Shown here: piece after piece, positions 34,446-43,150 of the stretch
How positions within the stretch are numbered: position 1 is the stretch's first letter
How the letters are laid out: each line of letters starts with the position of its first letter
NCBI RefSeq assembly: GCF_018474015.1
Contig: NZ_JAHCSG010000003.1
Coordinates: 496,001 to 560,000 of the forward strand
Origin: Williamsia sp. CHRR-6
Lineage (GTDB): Bacteria; Actinomycetota; Actinomycetes; Mycobacteriales; Mycobacteriaceae
Reading direction: 5' to 3'
Length of the DNA stretch: 64,000 bases
Translations under genes and position numbers: made by a program
The notes under the pieces: generated by a model
The model's input: the letters and a program-made list of their open reading frames with translations, nothing else
Told to the model about the DNA's origin: nothing
Database searches by the model: none

Positions 34446-34952
34446 GTGTCCGACCAAGCCCGCCCGCAGCCCACCGATGAACATCATGCGCACGACGAGT
34501 TCAGCACTGCGCATGCACCGATGCCCATCGAGCTGCCCCTCGACGACGCCGAGGCGTCCACCGATCTTCCGCTGACCCAACAGTTGGTCCGGTTCGTCGT
34601 GACCGGGGCCGGGTCGGGTGCGGTGGACTTCGGCGTCACCGTGCTGTTGCAGTACCTGGTGGGGGCCCCGCACTGGCTGGCCAAGGCCGCGGGCTTCGTA
34701 TGCGGCACCACGATGGCCTATCTGATCAACCGGCGCTGGACCTTCCGTACCGAACCCAGCCGCGCCCGCTTCATCGCGGTGGTCGCCCTGTATCTGGTGA
34801 CCTTCGCGGTGCAGGTCGGCCTGTACACAGCGTTGTCGGCGGTGTGGCCCGAGGAGTTCTTCTACAGCCTCGCGGCGTTCGTCATCGCCCAGGGCACCGC
34901 GACGGTGATCAACTTCGTGGTCCAGCGCGTGGTCATCTTCAAGATCAGGTGA
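34446..34952 (+). CDS. GtrA family membrane protein
   Basis: A 168-residue protein. A polar ~40-residue N-terminus is followed by four helices, with the family segments FVVTGAGSGAVDFGVTVLL and INRRWTFRTEPSRARF. GtrA proteins assist movement of polyprenyl-linked sugars. The M. tuberculosis homologue Rv3789, in the same neighbourhood as wzm/wzt/glfT1, has been implicated in arabinogalactan synthesis, either moving decaprenyl-phospho-arabinose or anchoring AftA. GTG 34446 starts the frame; ATG 34521 (MPIELPLDD) is an alternative. The SDR follows after four bases. Confidence 0.8.
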   Translation: MSDQARPQPTDEHHAHDEFSTAHAPMPIELPLDDAEASTDLPLTQQLVRFVVTGAGSGAVDFGVTVLLQYLVGAPHWLAKAAGFVCGTTMAYLINRRWTFRTEPSRARFIAVVALYLVTFAVQVGLYTALSAVWPEEFFYSLAAFVIAQGTATVINFVVQRVVIFKIR

Positions 34953-34956
34953 ACAG

Positions 34957-35793
34957 ATGCAACTGACCGGAGCTGTCGCGATCGTCACCGGGGCCGGTGC
35001 AGGAATCGGGGCCGCCATCGCTCGGGCCCTGGTGGACGCGGGTGCCGACGTGGTGCTGGCCGACCTTGACGTCGCCGCGGTCACCGCCCTCGCCGACTCG
35101 ATCAACGCCGACTCGATCAATGCCGACCGACCGGGTCGTGCGCGCGCCTGCGGCGGAGACGTGTCCGACGAGACCGTCATCGCCGAGTTGATCCGCGTCG
35201 CCGACACCGAGTTCGGTCCGGTGGATCTCTACGTGGCCAACGCCGGTACCACCGCCGGGTTGGGCTTGGACTCCGACGAGGCGGCCTGGACCACCGCGAC
35301 ACAGGTGAACCTGATGGCGCACGTACGCGCAGCTCGAGCCCTGGTCCCTGGTTGGGTGGCACGCGGTCGGGGCTACTTCCTGTCCACGGCATCGGCGGCG
35401 GGACTGCTGACCCAGATCGGGTCGGTGACGTACTCGGTGACCAAACACGCCGCGGTCGGGTTCGCCGAATGGTTGGCCGTCACCTACGGCGACGACGGGA
35501 TCGCGGTCAGCTGCCTGTGTCCGATGGGGGTGAACACCGAACTGTTGAACTCGGGGTTCGCCGGCGCCCGGGACGGTGCGTCGCTGGCGGCCAGCGCGGT
35601 CACCCAGGCGGGGGAGGTCCTCGAACCCGCCCAGGTGGCCGAGCTGGTGATCGAGGCCATCGGCGACGAACGATTCCTCGTGCTGCCGCATCCGCAGGTG
35701 CTGGACATGTATCGCCGGAAAGGATCTGACTACGACCGCTGGATCGCGGGGATGCGGCGCTATCAGCGCACGCTACGGCACGGTCACGGCTGA
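34957..35793 (+). CDS. Short-chain dehydrogenase/reductase (SDR)
   Basis: A 278-residue classical SDR with TGAGAGIG near residue 11, NAG (VANAGTTAG), catalytic Ser in FLSTASAAG and Tyr-x-x-x-Lys in TYSVTKHAAVG. The substrate is unknown. It starts four bases after the GtrA stop, so the two are probably one transcript, but it does not resemble DprE2, the SDR near Rv3789 in M. tuberculosis. A 15-bp direct duplication at 35095-35124 gives DSINADSINAD in an exposed loop after the second beta strand. Confidence 0.85.
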   Translation: MQLTGAVAIVTGAGAGIGAAIARALVDAGADVVLADLDVAAVTALADSINADSINADRPGRARACGGDVSDETVIAELIRVADTEFGPVDLYVANAGTTAGLGLDSDEAAWTTATQVNLMAHVRAARALVPGWVARGRGYFLSTASAAGLLTQIGSVTYSVTKHAAVGFAEWLAVTYGDDGIAVSCLCPMGVNTELLNSGFAGARDGASLAASAVTQAGEVLEPAQVAELVIEAIGDERFLVLPHPQVLDMYRRKGSDYDRWIAGMRRYQRTLRHGHG

Positions 35794-35916
35794 CGACTCT
35801 CGCTCGCGTCACGTCACAGTTCGGTCCGATCCGGTCATAGCCGCCAATTGCCGTTCTCAATCTGATTGCTCTGCAATAGCTTTCGGATGTCAGTTTTACT
35901 TCAACCGAGGATGGCA

Positions 35917-36357
35917 ATGCCCTCTACCAAAGCGTCACGACTCACCCGAACACTCGTCACCACCGCGGTGGCCGCAGCGGCGGCCGGTTCACTGGCGACC
36001 GGAGCAACCGCACCGGCCTCGGCCTTCGATGGACCCAACGGGCACACCCAGTTCGCTCGGATCAGTGCCTCCACCGGCACCATCTGGTCGGCCTCGATGA
36101 CGCTCTACCGTCGCGACGGTTCTGAGGTCTATCACTGGGAATCGGGCAACAAGTCAGGCGGCGGTGTCACCTGGTGGTATACCCAGGGCGACGGCTATCT
36201 CAAGGTGCGCATCGGCAACTTCCTGATCCCGACCTGGAAGCACGGCGATTTCGACATCCCTGCGGGCGGATCCTCGAACAACTGCTTCCGCAACTACTAC
36301 GTCAACTTCTCCTACAAGACCGACATCACCACCGGCGACGGCTGCACCCCGGACTGA
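35917..36357 (+). CDS. Exported protein, unknown, 146 aa
   Basis: A secreted protein. The signal peptide (STKASRLTRTLVTTAVAAAAAG...) ends around PASA-F. The mature part is aromatic and polar (TQFARISASTGTIWSAS, YHWESGNKSGGGVTWWYTQGDGY), with two cysteines near the C-terminus (SNNCFRNYY, GDGCTPD) probably forming a disulfide. No family is recognised. I use ATG 35917 because GAGG lies six bases upstream; ATG 35911 is equally in frame. Confidence 0.6.
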   Translation: MPSTKASRLTRTLVTTAVAAAAAGSLATGATAPASAFDGPNGHTQFARISASTGTIWSASMTLYRRDGSEVYHWESGNKSGGGVTWWYTQGDGYLKVRIGNFLIPTWKHGDFDIPAGGSSNNCFRNYYVNFSYKTDITTGDGCTPD

Positions 36358-36366
36358 TCGCCGCGT

Positions 36367-36420
36367 GGTCGGGGGATCGGGGCGCACCTGATTCCCCGAC
36401 CGCTCGGCTCTCAGGTGCGC
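36367..36420. terminator. Two interlocked stems between convergent genes
   Basis: GGTCGGGG (36367-36374) pairs with CCCCGACC (36394-36401), and GCGCACCTG (36382-36390) pairs with CAGGTGCGC (36412-36420). The second stem's left arm lies inside the first loop, so they can form a pseudoknot or alternate. They sit between the converging exported-protein and glfT1 genes, overlapping the glfT1 stop, and probably end transcription in both directions. There is no T-run. Confidence 0.5.
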
Positions 36421-37313
36421 CGGAACTGCTCGCGCCGACCCGCCCGCCGCAGGGCGACCCACTCGCGAAACCCGCGAACATCGCGCTGCTGCACCAAGAA
36501 GTACCAACCAAAACGCGCCCACTCCTGCGGGATGAGGCGCCGTAGCCCGGGCTGGTTGAGCAGGTAGCCGCGGTTACGGTAGGTGTAGAAACGTTTCGTC
36601 GGGTTGTCCGGATACTGCGTGTGCATTCGTCCGCCCAGGATGGGCCTGAACTCGTCGGTGCCGTCGGGATGCAGGTACGCGGTCAGCAAGCAGGTTCCGA
36701 ACCGCAATCCGCTGCGCACCAGTCGACGGTGGATCTCCACCTCGTCGCCGCGGACGAACAACCGCAGGTCCGGTACACCCACGGCCTCGATGGCGCCAGC
36801 GGTGAACAGGGCCCCGTTGAACAGCGAGGCAATCCCGTCGAGCACCTCATCGGTCTCGCTGGGGTCGCTGAACAACTCAGATCGCTTGCGCCGCCACACC
36901 ACTCCCCGCCGCAGCGGAAAGGCCAGGGTGTCGGGATCGTCGATGTTGCACACCACCGGCGACAACTCGTCGTAGCCGCCCGCGCTCGCGCAGCGCAACA
37001 GGGTGGCCAGCACCTCGGGACCTTCGGGGCGACCGTCGTCGTCGGCCAGCCACACCCGGTCGGCTCCGGCCGCCAACGCGTGCAACATCCCCAGCGCGAA
37101 CCCACCGGCGCCTCCCAGATTGTGCTGGGAACCGATGTAGGTGGTCGGGACCGTCTGTGCAGCAACAAGATCGGCGACCTGGGCCTCGTTGCCGTTGTCC
37201 ACCACGATCAGGTGATCGATGGGCCGAGTCTGCGATGTGAGCACTGACAGCGACAGGGCCAACAGCTGCGCGCGACGGTGGGTGACCACCACCGCGATGA
37301 TCCGTTCAGTCAT
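36411..37313 (-). CDS. glfT1: Galactofuranosyltransferase GlfT1
   Basis: A 300-residue GT2 glycosyltransferase that adds the first galactofuranose residues of cell-wall galactan to the lipid-linked linker on the cytoplasmic face. The nucleotide-sugar fold opens with IIAVVVTHRRAQLLALSLSVL; ADRVWLADDDG carries the metal-binding Asp motif and FVRGDEVEIHRRL the later acidic site. Length and order (wzm, wzt, glfT1) fit M. tuberculosis Rv3781-Rv3783. I take ATG 37313 (MTERIIAVVVTHRR), overlapping the wzt stop by eight bases. Confidence 0.9.
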   Translation of the reverse strand: MTERIIAVVVTHRRAQLLALSLSVLTSQTRPIDHLIVVDNGNEAQVADLVAAQTVPTTYIGSQHNLGGAGGFALGMLHALAAGADRVWLADDDGRPEGPEVLATLLRCASAGGYDELSPVVCNIDDPDTLAFPLRRGVVWRRKRSELFSDPSETDEVLDGIASLFNGALFTAGAIEAVGVPDLRLFVRGDEVEIHRRLVRSGLRFGTCLLTAYLHPDGTDEFRPILGGRMHTQYPDNPTKRFYTYRNRGYLLNQPGLRRLIPQEWARFGWYFLVQQRDVRGFREWVALRRAGRREQFRRT

Positions 37314-38151
37314 CGCCGCCGGAATCACGTTCTCCAGCTGTCGATCCCGCCGCGGCGTCGTCACGGGCCACCTCGGCCAGCACCTCACGGACGTGCCGTC
37401 CGGCGTCGGGCCCCTCGTAGGCGGTCACCACTTCCTCGATGCCGCCGTCCATCGTGATGACGCCGTGATCGATCCACAGTGCGCGGTCACACAATTGGGC
37501 CAAGAACTCGTTCGAGTGACTGGCGAACACCAGGATTCCCGATCGCTTCACCAATTCCTGCAGGCGCACGCGGGCTTTGCGCATGAACTCCGCGTCCACG
37601 GCCCCGATGCCCTCGTCCAGGATGAGGATCTCGGGATCGATGCTGGTGACCACACCGAGTGACACCCGCACCCGCATGCCGGTGGAGTAGGTGCGTAGCG
37701 GCATCGCGAGATAGTCGCCGAGCTCGGTGAACTCGGCGATCTCGTCGACCTTCTTGAGCATCTCGCGCCGACTCATCCCGAGGAACATGCCGCGGATGAT
37801 GATGTTCTCGTAGCCGGAGATCTCCGGATCCATACCGACGCCGAGGTCGAACACCGGGGCCACGCGGCCCTTGATCTTGCAAACACCGCGGGTCGGTTCA
37901 TAGATCCCCGACAGCAGCCGGAGCAGCGTGGACTTGCCGGCCCCGTTGTGGCCCACCAAACCGATCCGATCCCCATGGGACAGATGCAGGTTCACGTCCT
38001 TGAGCGCTTCGACGACGATCACGTCGGACTCGTTGGCACCGATCGCCCCACCGGCACGACCGAGGACCGACTTCTTCAGCGACCGGGTCTTGGCGTCGAA
38101 GATCGGGAAATCGACGCAGGCATCCCACGTGTCCAGCGACACCGAACTCAT
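37306..38151 (-). CDS. wzt: Galactan exporter ATPase subunit Wzt
   Basis: A 281-residue ABC ATPase of the polysaccharide/O-antigen exporter class. Walker A is GHNGAGKSTLL, the signature region reads YSTGMRVRVSLGV, and Walker B is ILILDEG. The N-terminal MSSVSLDTWDACVDFPIFDAKTRSLKK extension precedes the domain as in Rv3781. With Wzm it exports lipid-linked galactan across the membrane. ATG 38151 has AGGGGA upstream, and the stop overlaps the glfT1 start. Confidence 0.9.
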   Translation of the reverse strand: MSSVSLDTWDACVDFPIFDAKTRSLKKSVLGRAGGAIGANESDVIVVEALKDVNLHLSHGDRIGLVGHNGAGKSTLLRLLSGIYEPTRGVCKIKGRVAPVFDLGVGMDPEISGYENIIIRGMFLGMSRREMLKKVDEIAEFTELGDYLAMPLRTYSTGMRVRVSLGVVTSIDPEILILDEGIGAVDAEFMRKARVRLQELVKRSGILVFASHSNEFLAQLCDRALWIDHGVITMDGGIEEVVTAYEGPDAGRHVREVLAEVARDDAAAGSTAGERDSGGDD

Positions 38152-38176
38152 CGTGTCCCCCTGCTCATCCGCCGCA

Positions 38177-39037
38177 TCACACCCAGTACGCCACGCGGGC
38201 ACGGAAATTGCGGAGCACCCACAGCGCCAACGCCCAACCGGCGACGGTGCACCCGATCACGATCCCCCAGTGGTACAGCGCCACACTCTCGCCCACCAGC
38301 GGACCGCGCGTGATCTCCAGGTAGTGATACATCGGATTCAGCTGGATCAGCGCCAACCGGTAGTCGCCACCATCGGTGCGCGCCCGGATGCTGTCGGCGG
38401 TCCAGATGATGGGGGTGAGGAAGAAGACCAGCTGCACCACGGTGGTCAGCAACTGCCCGATGTCACGGAAACGGGTGGACAGGATGCCGAACACTATGGT
38501 CACCCACACCGCGTTGAGCGCCAGCAACAGCACCCCGGGGATCACCAGGATCACCGTCCAGCTGATGGGCTGCGGAAAGATTGCGAACATCACCAGATAG
38601 ATGACGATGTTGTGGGCGAAGATGATCAGCTGTCGCCACACCAGCCGGTAGGCGTGGACGCTCAGCGGCGCCGGGATCTGCTTGATCAGGCCATCGTTGC
38701 TGGAGAACACCACCGCGCCCTCGAGGATCGACTGGCTGATGAAGTTCCAGAAGATGAGCCCGAGCGTGACGTGCGGCAGGAACGTCGTGATGTCGGCGTT
38801 GAAGAGCTCGGCGTACAGGAAGCCCATCGCGATCGCGGTGACACCGGTGGCCACGGTGATCCACAGCGGACCCAGCAACGACCGGCGATAGCGCTGCTTG
38901 ATGTCCTGCCACCCCAGCAGCAGCCATAACTCCGACTGACCGAAACCGGTCTTCAGATCGGCGAACGCGCGACGATAGGTTCGCGAATCAGACGCGACCG
39001 GACGCGGAGCGACATCGCCGGGCGCAACAGTGGACAC
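38177..39037 (-). CDS. wzm: Galactan exporter permease Wzm
   Basis: A 286-residue ABC-2 type membrane protein with six helices. The cytoplasmic amphipathic entry is ELWLLLGWQDIKQRYRRSLLGPLW, followed by FLPHVTLGLIFWNF and RLVWRQLIIFAHN, the standard Wzm/TagG landmarks. It partners with Wzt, encoded 25 bases downstream. I begin it at GTG 39037 (MSTVAPGDVAPRPV); the longer frame to 39076 is an alternative. The Bpa gene is 56 bases upstream on the same strand. Confidence 0.9.
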   Translation of the reverse strand: MSTVAPGDVAPRPVASDSRTYRRAFADLKTGFGQSELWLLLGWQDIKQRYRRSLLGPLWITVATGVTAIAMGFLYAELFNADITTFLPHVTLGLIFWNFISQSILEGAVVFSSNDGLIKQIPAPLSVHAYRLVWRQLIIFAHNIVIYLVMFAIFPQPISWTVILVIPGVLLLALNAVWVTIVFGILSTRFRDIGQLLTTVVQLVFFLTPIIWTADSIRARTDGGDYRLALIQLNPMYHYLEITRGPLVGESVALYHWGIVIGCTVAGWALALWVLRNFRARVAYWV

Positions 39038-39093
39038 GGTCGCCCAGCCTACCGGCCGGGGTTCGCCGTCCCGCAATCCACGATCGGCTCAGC

Positions 39094-39621
39094 TCACAGG
39101 TATTGCCCGGTGCCGGTCACCCCGTGTCCTGGACCCATGCCACCCGCCGACGGCGGCAACGCTCCCTGACGCATCTGTTCCAGTTGCGCGCGAGCGGCCA
39201 TCTGCTGGGCGAACAACGCCGTCTGGATGCCGTGGAACAGCCCTTCCAGCCAACCGACCAGCTGGGCTTGGGCGATGCGCAGTTCAGCGTCTGACGGAGT
39301 GCGCTCATCGGTGAACGGCAGCGCCAAGCGCTCCAACTCCTCACGCAACTCCGGCGCCAGCCCAGCCTCGAGCTCGGTGATGGAACTGCGGTGGATCTCC
39401 TTGAGCCGGGTGCGGCTGGCGTCGTCGAGGGGGGCGGCGCGTACCTCCTCGAGGAGCTGCTTGATCATCGTGCCGATCCGCATCACCTTGGCCGGCTGCT
39501 CCACCATGTCGGTGAGGTTGGTGCCCGCGTCGTCGTTGTCTTTGGAATCCGGGCCCACGACCACGACACCGTCGTCGTCGGAGCCGCGGTCCGCCTCGTT
39601 TCCGAACAGTCCAGAAGTCAT
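39094..39621 (-). CDS. bpa: Bacterial proteasome activator Bpa
   Basis: A 175-residue homologue of M. tuberculosis Rv3780. The helical core VEQPAKVMRIGTMIKQLL, then LAPELREELERL and AELRIAQAQLVGWLEGLFHGIQ are nearly identical to Bpa, and the protein ends in GQYL, the C-terminal motif that docks into the 20S proteasome. It forms a ring and delivers proteins for ATP-independent degradation. ATG 39621 or ATG 39630 are both possible starts. It lies upstream of wzm as in mycobacteria. Confidence 0.92.
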   Translation of the reverse strand: MTSGLFGNEADRGSDDDGVVVVGPDSKDNDDAGTNLTDMVEQPAKVMRIGTMIKQLLEEVRAAPLDDASRTRLKEIHRSSITELEAGLAPELREELERLALPFTDERTPSDAELRIAQAQLVGWLEGLFHGIQTALFAQQMAARAQLEQMRQGALPPSAGGMGPGHGVTGTGQYL

Positions 39622-39768
39622 GGGTCCCATTCTGCGTCAACCCGCTGACGTGGTCGGCGATCCCCCGGGGTGGACACCGAGTTCAGTACAGCTGACCAGC
39701 GCCGACAGCATGGCTTGTGGCTCGGCGCACAACACTGCAGTCGTGTGATGACGGTCTAGGGTGTCCCC

Positions 39769-40965
39769 ATGACCTATGACGTCGCCCGGGTGCGCGGATT
39801 GTTTCCGTCACTGGGCGACGGCTGGATCCATCTCGATCCGCAAGCGGGAATGCAGATCCCCGATTCGGTGGCATCCACGGTGTCCAAAGCGTTCCGCGCG
39901 CTGGTGTCCTCACCCGGCGGCGTGTACCCGGCGGCGCAGCAGTCTGCAGCCATCGTCACCGCGGCTCGCTCGGCCGTGGCCGACCTGGTCGGTGGCGACC
40001 CCGACGGCGTGGTGCTCGGGCCCTCGCGGGGCGCGCTGCTGGGGGTGCTGGCCGAGTCGTTGAACCCACGGGTGTGGTTGGGGTCGACGGTGGTGGTCAC
40101 CCGGCTCGACGACGAGGCCAACGTGGTCCCCTGGCTACGCGCCGCCGAACGTTACGGCGCGTCGGTGCTGTGGGCCGAAGTGGACATCGAGAGCGGGATC
40201 CTGCCGCCCTGGCAGTTCGGCGAGTTGATCACCGAGATGACCAGCGTGGTCGCGATGACGTTGGCGTCGTCGACGATGGGCACGGTCACCGATGTGCGTT
40301 CGGTGGCCGACATGGCGCATGCCGCAGGCGCACTGTTGGTGGTGGATGCCACCAGCGCGGCCCCGTACATGCTGCTCGACATCGCCGACCTGAAAGCCGA
40401 CGTGCTGGTGGTCTCGGCCGAGCGCTGGGGCGGTCCGCAGGCGGCGGCACTGGTGTTCGCCGACCCGGCGCGGCTGGATCGACTGCGGCCGGTCAGCCTG
40501 TCGGCCTTTGCCACCGGACCCGAGCGACTGGAGGTGGACCGCCATCAGCACGCCATGTTGGGCGGGCTGGTCGCCTCCATCGAACATCTCGCGTCGCTGG
40601 ACGATGAGGCGTTGGGTTCGCGGCGGCGACGGCTCATCTCGTCGATGGAGTCGATGTCGACATATCTGCAACGACTGCTGGTGTACCTGATCAACTCGCT
40701 GGATCAGCTGGCGTCGGTGCGGGTGATCGGCACCGCTGAGGTGCGGGTGCCCACGGTCAGCTTCACCGTGACCGGCGTACCCGCCGAGAAGGTGGTGCGT
40801 CGCCTGGCCGACAACGGGATCTGCGCGCTGGCCGATGTGACCAGTCGAGCGCTGGATCGGATCGGGGTCAACGACGTGGGCGGTGCAGTGACGGTGGGAC
40901 TGGGCCAATACTCCACCCCCTATGAGGTGGACCAGCTGGTACGAACCCTCGGATCGCTGGGCTGA
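39769..40965 (+). CDS. Aminotransferase class V-fold protein (Rv3778c-like), lysine apparently replaced
   Basis: A 398-residue cysteine-desulfurase-like fold-type I protein, the same length as I recall for M. tuberculosis Rv3778c and in the same place next to the quinone-oxidoreductase and Bpa genes. The PLP aspartate is kept in VVDATSAAP. In the following strand, where desulfurases have SGHKxYGP, this protein has SAERWGGP, so the PLP-forming Lys aligns with Arg219. It may not bind PLP covalently, or may use another residue. Its function is unknown; it faces bpa divergently. Confidence 0.75.
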   Translation: MTYDVARVRGLFPSLGDGWIHLDPQAGMQIPDSVASTVSKAFRALVSSPGGVYPAAQQSAAIVTAARSAVADLVGGDPDGVVLGPSRGALLGVLAESLNPRVWLGSTVVVTRLDDEANVVPWLRAAERYGASVLWAEVDIESGILPPWQFGELITEMTSVVAMTLASSTMGTVTDVRSVADMAHAAGALLVVDATSAAPYMLLDIADLKADVLVVSAERWGGPQAAALVFADPARLDRLRPVSLSAFATGPERLEVDRHQHAMLGGLVASIEHLASLDDEALGSRRRRLISSMESMSTYLQRLLVYLINSLDQLASVRVIGTAEVRVPTVSFTVTGVPAEKVVRRLADNGICALADVTSRALDRIGVNDVGGAVTVGLGQYSTPYEVDQLVRTLGSLG

Positions 40966-41032
40966 GCCGCCCGCTGCCCTCACCGGTCGGGAGTGCCGGC
41001 ACTGTCGATTTCAGCACAACAGCTCTCGCGCA

Positions 41033-42019
41033 TCACAGGGTGAGCAGCACCTTGCCGGTGATGGCCCCGTCCTCCAAAAGTCGGTGCGCCTGCGCGGCGT
41101 CGGCCAACGGCATGGTGCGGTCGACGACGGGCGCGATGGCTCCGGATTCGACCAGCGGCCAGGTGGCCTCGGCCACGCCGGCGATGATCGCGGCCTTGCC
41201 CGCGGGGCCCTCCAGTGCACGCCCGCGCAGATTGGTCGCGGTCACCGATGCCCGTTTCGCCAGCAGCACACCGATGTTCAGTTCGGCCACCGCGCCACCC
41301 TGCAGTCCGATGATCACCACTCGACCCCCGGTGGCCAGCGCAGACACGTTGCGCTGCAGATACTTTGCACCCATGATGTCGAAGATGACATCTGCGCCAC
41401 CGAGTTCGGCCACCGCCGCAACGAAATCGTCCTCGCGGTAGTTGATCAGGGTGGTGGCCCCGAGTGAGGCGCAGACATCGAGCTTGGCCTGCGATCCTGC
41501 GGTCACCGCCACGCGCGCACCGAGGGCGCGGGCGAACTGGATGGCGTGGGTGCCGATGCCGCTGGCCCCACCGTGGATCAGCAGCAACTCGTTCGCGGAC
41601 AGGTGCGCGGTCATGGCCAGGTTCGACCACACCGTGGCCGCCACCTCCGGTAGCGCTGCGGCGTGGACAAGAGTGACGCCACGAGGCACCGGCAGCACCA
41701 GTGGGGCCGGGACCGTGACGAACTCGGCGTATCCGCCACCGGCCAACAGTGCACACACCTCGTCGCCGACCGCCGGTGATTCCACACCGGCGCCGACTGC
41801 GGCCACCGTGCCCGACACCTCCAGTCCGAGGATCTCGCTGGCGCCCGGTGGCGGCGGATAGAGACCTTGGCGCTGCATCAGGTCCGCTCGGTTCACGCCC
41901 GCAGCGGCCACCTCGATGAGGATCTCGCCGGGCGCCGGGTCTGGACGCGGGACTTCGGTGATGACGATGCTCGCCTCGGGTCCCGCTCCGGTGATGGTGG
42001 CCGCACGCATGGATGTCAT
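41033..42019 (-). CDS. NAD(P)H:quinone oxidoreductase, MDR family (Rv3777-like)
   Basis: A 328-residue zinc-free medium-chain reductase. The N-terminal GroES-like domain holds VNRADLMQRQGLYPPPPG and LGLEVSGTVAAVG; the cofactor site is IHGGASGIGTHAIQ. The quinone oxidoreductase PIG3/QOR branch and its position match Rv3777. It probably reduces quinones or other alpha,beta-unsaturated carbonyls with NADPH. ATG 42019 has AGGTGAG two bases upstream, which is within a dyad shared with the divergent MarR gene region. Confidence 0.85.
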   Translation of the reverse strand: MTSMRAATITGAGPEASIVITEVPRPDPAPGEILIEVAAAGVNRADLMQRQGLYPPPPGASEILGLEVSGTVAAVGAGVESPAVGDEVCALLAGGGYAEFVTVPAPLVLPVPRGVTLVHAAALPEVAATVWSNLAMTAHLSANELLLIHGGASGIGTHAIQFARALGARVAVTAGSQAKLDVCASLGATTLINYREDDFVAAVAELGGADVIFDIMGAKYLQRNVSALATGGRVVIIGLQGGAVAELNIGVLLAKRASVTATNLRGRALEGPAGKAAIIAGVAEATWPLVESGAIAPVVDRTMPLADAAQAHRLLEDGAITGKVLLTL

Positions 42020-42021
42020 CT

Positions 42022-42042
42022 CACCTGTCTACCGAACAGGTG
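42022..42042. promoter_or_regulatory. Candidate operator overlapping the qor ribosome-binding site
   Basis: CACCTGT (42022-42028) and ACAGGTG (42036-42042) form a perfect seven-base dyad with a seven-base spacer, covering the Shine-Dalgarno of the quinone-oxidoreductase gene. It faces the MarR gene and is a plausible MarR site or an RNA hairpin that hides the ribosome-binding site. Confidence 0.45.
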
Positions 42043-42199
42043 CGTAGGCGCAGCCGGCGTATGTGTGCACCTGACGGGCTTTAGCCGAGGAAATTAGTGC
42101 GATCGTACGACTACCTTACTTCCGTTCGGTTCGGTAGTTTCGAGGTACTGCCCAATACCGCCTGGATTTCGGTGGTACTCACCAGTATCGGGGGTCTCG

Positions 42200-42730
42200 A
42201 TGTACAGCACGGCCGAGGAACTGAGCGCATCCGATCCCGACGCGGACGCTTCGGGCCCAGCCACGCCGGGTCCAGCCGGGGCCGACCCGAACTGGCTGCG
42301 CGGGGCCGAGGTAGGGGCGTGGCGTGCGTTCGTCGAGTGTGCAACCGACCTGCTGACCAGCCTGGACAGGGCGTTGCTGGATGATGCGGGGCTCACGCTG
42401 AGCGAGTACCGAATCCTGGTGCTGCTCTCGGAGAGCAGCACTCTGCGGATGTCGGACCTGTCGGAGGGGGCGGTGGCCTCGCGAAGCACCATCTCACGGC
42501 AGGTGTCGCGGCTGGTGGACAACGGCGCCATCGAACGGCTGCCCGACACCAATGACGCACGTAACCGTCTGGTCCGCATCACCCCGCGTGGGATGGCTCT
42601 GCTGCAGCGAGCCGCCGTCGACCACGTTCGCCGGGTGCGATCGAACTTCCTCGATCACATCGACCCCGCCGACCTACCCGAGGTGGAACGTGTCTTCGAC
42701 CGCATCCGCCTGGGCCTGCACGAGCGCTGA
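42200..42730 (+). CDS. MarR family transcriptional regulator
   Basis: A 176-residue winged-helix repressor. After a ~30-residue acidic, disordered N-terminus, LSEYRILVLLSESSTLRMSDLSEGAVASRSTISRQVSRL is the helix-turn-helix and RLPDTNDARNRLVRIT the wing with the MarR DxR signature. It likely senses a phenolic or quinone-like ligand. It is divergent from the quinone oxidoreductase gene with 180 bases between, so that gene is its likely target, by inference. Confidence 0.85.
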   Translation: MYSTAEELSASDPDADASGPATPGPAGADPNWLRGAEVGAWRAFVECATDLLTSLDRALLDDAGLTLSEYRILVLLSESSTLRMSDLSEGAVASRSTISRQVSRLVDNGAIERLPDTNDARNRLVRITPRGMALLQRAAVDHVRRVRSNFLDHIDPADLPEVERVFDRIRLGLHER

Positions 42731-42778
42731 GGCTGCACAACGGGCCCGCCCGCTCGCTGTCGTAAGCTACTCGGCGAA

Positions 42779-42864
42779 GGAAGCGTGGCAGAGCGGCCGA
42801 ATGCACTCGCCTTGAAAGCGAGCGTGCCTAAAAAGCACCGGGGGTTCAAATCCCTCCGCTTCCG
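42779..42864 (+). tRNA. tRNA-Ser (anticodon TGA)
   Basis: Acceptor arms GGAAGCG/CGCTTCC, anticodon stem CTCGC/GCGAG with loop CTTGAAA (anticodon TGA), a long variable arm typical of serine, and T-loop GGTTCAAATCC. 3' CCA is not encoded. Confidence 0.95.
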
Positions 42865-43150
42865 CAGCAGGTCCCAGCTTGTGTTCACACCGGCCAACAC
42901 CTCCAGGCTCGCAGCAGTGTGGTCTCAGATCGGTCGACGTGGCGGTAGACGTCGAGGCTGGATGCGTTACCACGCATCCTGATGTCTGTGCCGCCGACCG
43001 GATCAAGGCCTCGTGGCCCGGCCACGATCGGTTCATCTCGTGGCCGGACCATGGTGTGGCCGAGGCGGTTTCACTGTTCAGTTCTCAAGCAACGTGTGGG
43101 TTCTCGTGGGATCCCAGGTCTGGGTTGGGTGTGTCCACGCCGTGGTGGGG
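42865..43150. other. Intergenic stretch with hairpins after tRNA-Ser
   Basis: It contains GGATGCG-ttacca-CGCATCC (42960-42979) and the near-perfect palindrome TCGTGGCC-c-GGCCACGA (43011-43027). These could terminate the tRNA transcript and the convergent DUF222/HNH gene. No gene is seen. A direct copy of the tRNA 3' end was not found nearby. Confidence 0.45.
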
